This document shows positions 5,620 to 6,092 of a DNA stretch of 6,092 bases, piece after piece. Origin of the DNA: Myxococcales bacterium (lineage in GTDB: Bacteria > Myxococcota > Polyangia > Fen-1088); the NCBI GenBank assembly GCA_003155465.1, contig PMCR01000237.1, positions 1-6,092 on the forward strand, written 5' to 3'. How positions within the stretch are numbered: the first letter of the stretch is position 1; each line of letters starts with the position of its first letter. A program made the translations under genes and the position numbers. The notes beneath the pieces are model-generated. The model was not told the DNA's origin, did no database searches, and worked only from the letters and a program-made list of their open reading frames with translations.

Positions 5620-6092
5620 ATGACCACAACCCCCCCCCCAAGAAACCGAGTCGCCCTTCGCCTCCTCTCCACGGCCTTCTTGGCCACGGCTGTGCTGACT
5701 TTCGGCGGGACCGCGTCAGCCCGAGGCAAGGCCAAACCCAAGGCTGAAGCCGCTGCCAGCAATGAAACGCCTGCAGCCCCGGCGGCAGAGGCCCCGGCAG
5801 CGGCAGCTCCGGCAGCGGCAGCCCCGGCAGCGGCAGCTCCGGCAGCGGCAGCCCCGGCAGCGGCAGCCCCGGCAGCGGCAGCCCCGGCAGCGGAGACTCC
5901 GGCTCCCACCGCGGATGAGCCGTCCGCCCCAGCCGCTGCCGCCAAGGCCCAACGCAAGATCGGGGGAAACGCCACGCAGCTTGGAATATCCCCGCAAGAT
6001 ACCCTGGCGGGTGGTGCCTCGGGACCACCCGCAGTGACCGAGGCGGCACCCGTCGAGGATTGGGGTTTCAAGTTCCACGGCTTCTTCCGCGG
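5620..6092 (+). CDS. Partial outer-membrane barrel (porin-like) protein with signal peptide and Ala/Pro repeat spacer
   Basis: This frame is open from the ATG at 5620 to the window edge (157 codons plus two bases), so the gene is cut at its 3' end. Residues 1-34 are a clear Sec signal peptide: RNRVALRLL, hydrophobic AFLATAVLTF, cleavage at ASA-R. A Lys/Ala stretch follows, then residues 53-92 are eight tandem Ala-Pro-Ala-Ala-Ala-type pentapeptides encoded by 15-base DNA repeats. Residues 93-145 are more varied and Ala/Pro-rich. The visible end, EDWGFKFHGFFR, resembles the first strand of outer-membrane porins, notably maltoporin-like or carbohydrate-porin proteins that begin with FxFHGYxR. 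The spacer would lie in the periplasm, perhaps reaching the peptidoglycan. The barrel family is a tentative call from about ten residues; export is firm. Codons 4-7 contain ten consecutive C bases, and losing or gaining one base would end translation early. The antisense and other-frame readings of this region are repeat artefacts. Confidence 0.78.
   Translation, partial: MTTTPPPRNRVALRLLSTAFLATAVLTFGGTASARGKAKPKAEAAASNETPAAPAAEAPAAAAPAAAAPAAAAPAAAAPAAAAPAAAAPAAETPAPTADEPSAPAAAAKAQRKIGGNATQLGISPQDTLAGGASGPPAVTEAAPVEDWGFKFHGFFR
5630..5639 (+). repeat. C10 homopolymer inside the coding start of the outer-membrane gene
   Basis: Ten consecutive C bases run through codons 4-7, directly after the start, with another six C bases just upstream at 5613-5618. 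Loss of one C gives a stop at 5696-5698 (old coordinates), and gain of one gives a stop around 5745-5747. Either change would therefore abolish the protein. Confidence 0.85.
5776..5895 (+). repeat. Eight-unit 15-base tandem repeat (Ala/Pro pentapeptide)
   Basis: Six units at 5791-5880 are GCNCCGGCAGCGGCA-type and differ only at the third base (C or T). They are flanked by a degenerate first unit (5776-5790) and last unit (5881-5895, ending GAG). The unit length is divisible by three, so copy-number change would lengthen or shorten the periplasmic spacer without breaking the frame. Confidence 0.92.

Noticed and set aside
5165..6071. Long minus-strand open frames with repeated Leu/Pro/Gly or Ala/Gly blocks
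   Set aside because: They are antisense shadows of the 15-base repeats in the plus-strand gene. The plus-strand reading has a proper signal peptide and a porin-like start.

Overview
The window looks like a chromosomal segment of a high-GC member of the Myxococcota, most likely a Polyangia-type 'deltaproteobacterium'. This rests on strong G/C preference at third codon positions, an ECF sigma factor followed by a membrane anti-sigma protein and a caspase-like protease, a Gly/Ser/Thr-rich surface protein, and short GC-rich repeats between genes. No rRNA, tRNA, CRISPR array or insertion sequence was seen. The taxonomic call is inference from gene style only.

Five genes lie on the minus strand. 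Transcription runs from right to left. First is an ECF-type RNA polymerase sigma factor (about 5072 to 4506). Next is a zinc-finger, single-pass membrane anti-sigma factor whose outer domain resembles DUF4384 (4509 to 3712). Then comes a secreted caspase-like protease with a C-terminal beta-barrel-like region (to 2090). The first two genes share an ATGA start/stop overlap, and the second meets the third at a GTGA overlap, so the three almost certainly form one translationally coupled operon. After a 210-base gap comes an exported protein with a long Gly/Ser/Thr-rich linker and a C-terminal family 3 cellulose-binding module (1876 to 647). Ninety bases further on is a very short PhaR-type DNA-binding protein (557 to 309). 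Bases 1-308 hold no credible gene but are rich in short tandem repeats.

On the plus strand, divergent from the sigma operon, a gene starts at 5620 and runs off the right edge. It encodes a Sec signal peptide, an Ala/Pro-rich spacer built on eight 15-base tandem repeats, and the first strand of what looks like an outer-membrane barrel. Its fourth to seventh codons contain a run of ten C residues, a candidate phase-variation switch. The roughly 550-base divergent region carries a 29-base GC-rich palindrome of a dispersed-repeat type and a 15-base tandem duplication.

The most interesting unit is the sigma / anti-sigma / caspase-barrel operon. A plausible reading is an envelope-sensing circuit in which the membrane protein, with its periplasmic DUF4384-like domain, holds the sigma factor, and the sigma factor controls its own operon including an exported caspase-like enzyme anchored in the outer membrane. 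The sequence supports the parts and their coupling. The signal, the protease substrate and the regulon cannot be read from it.
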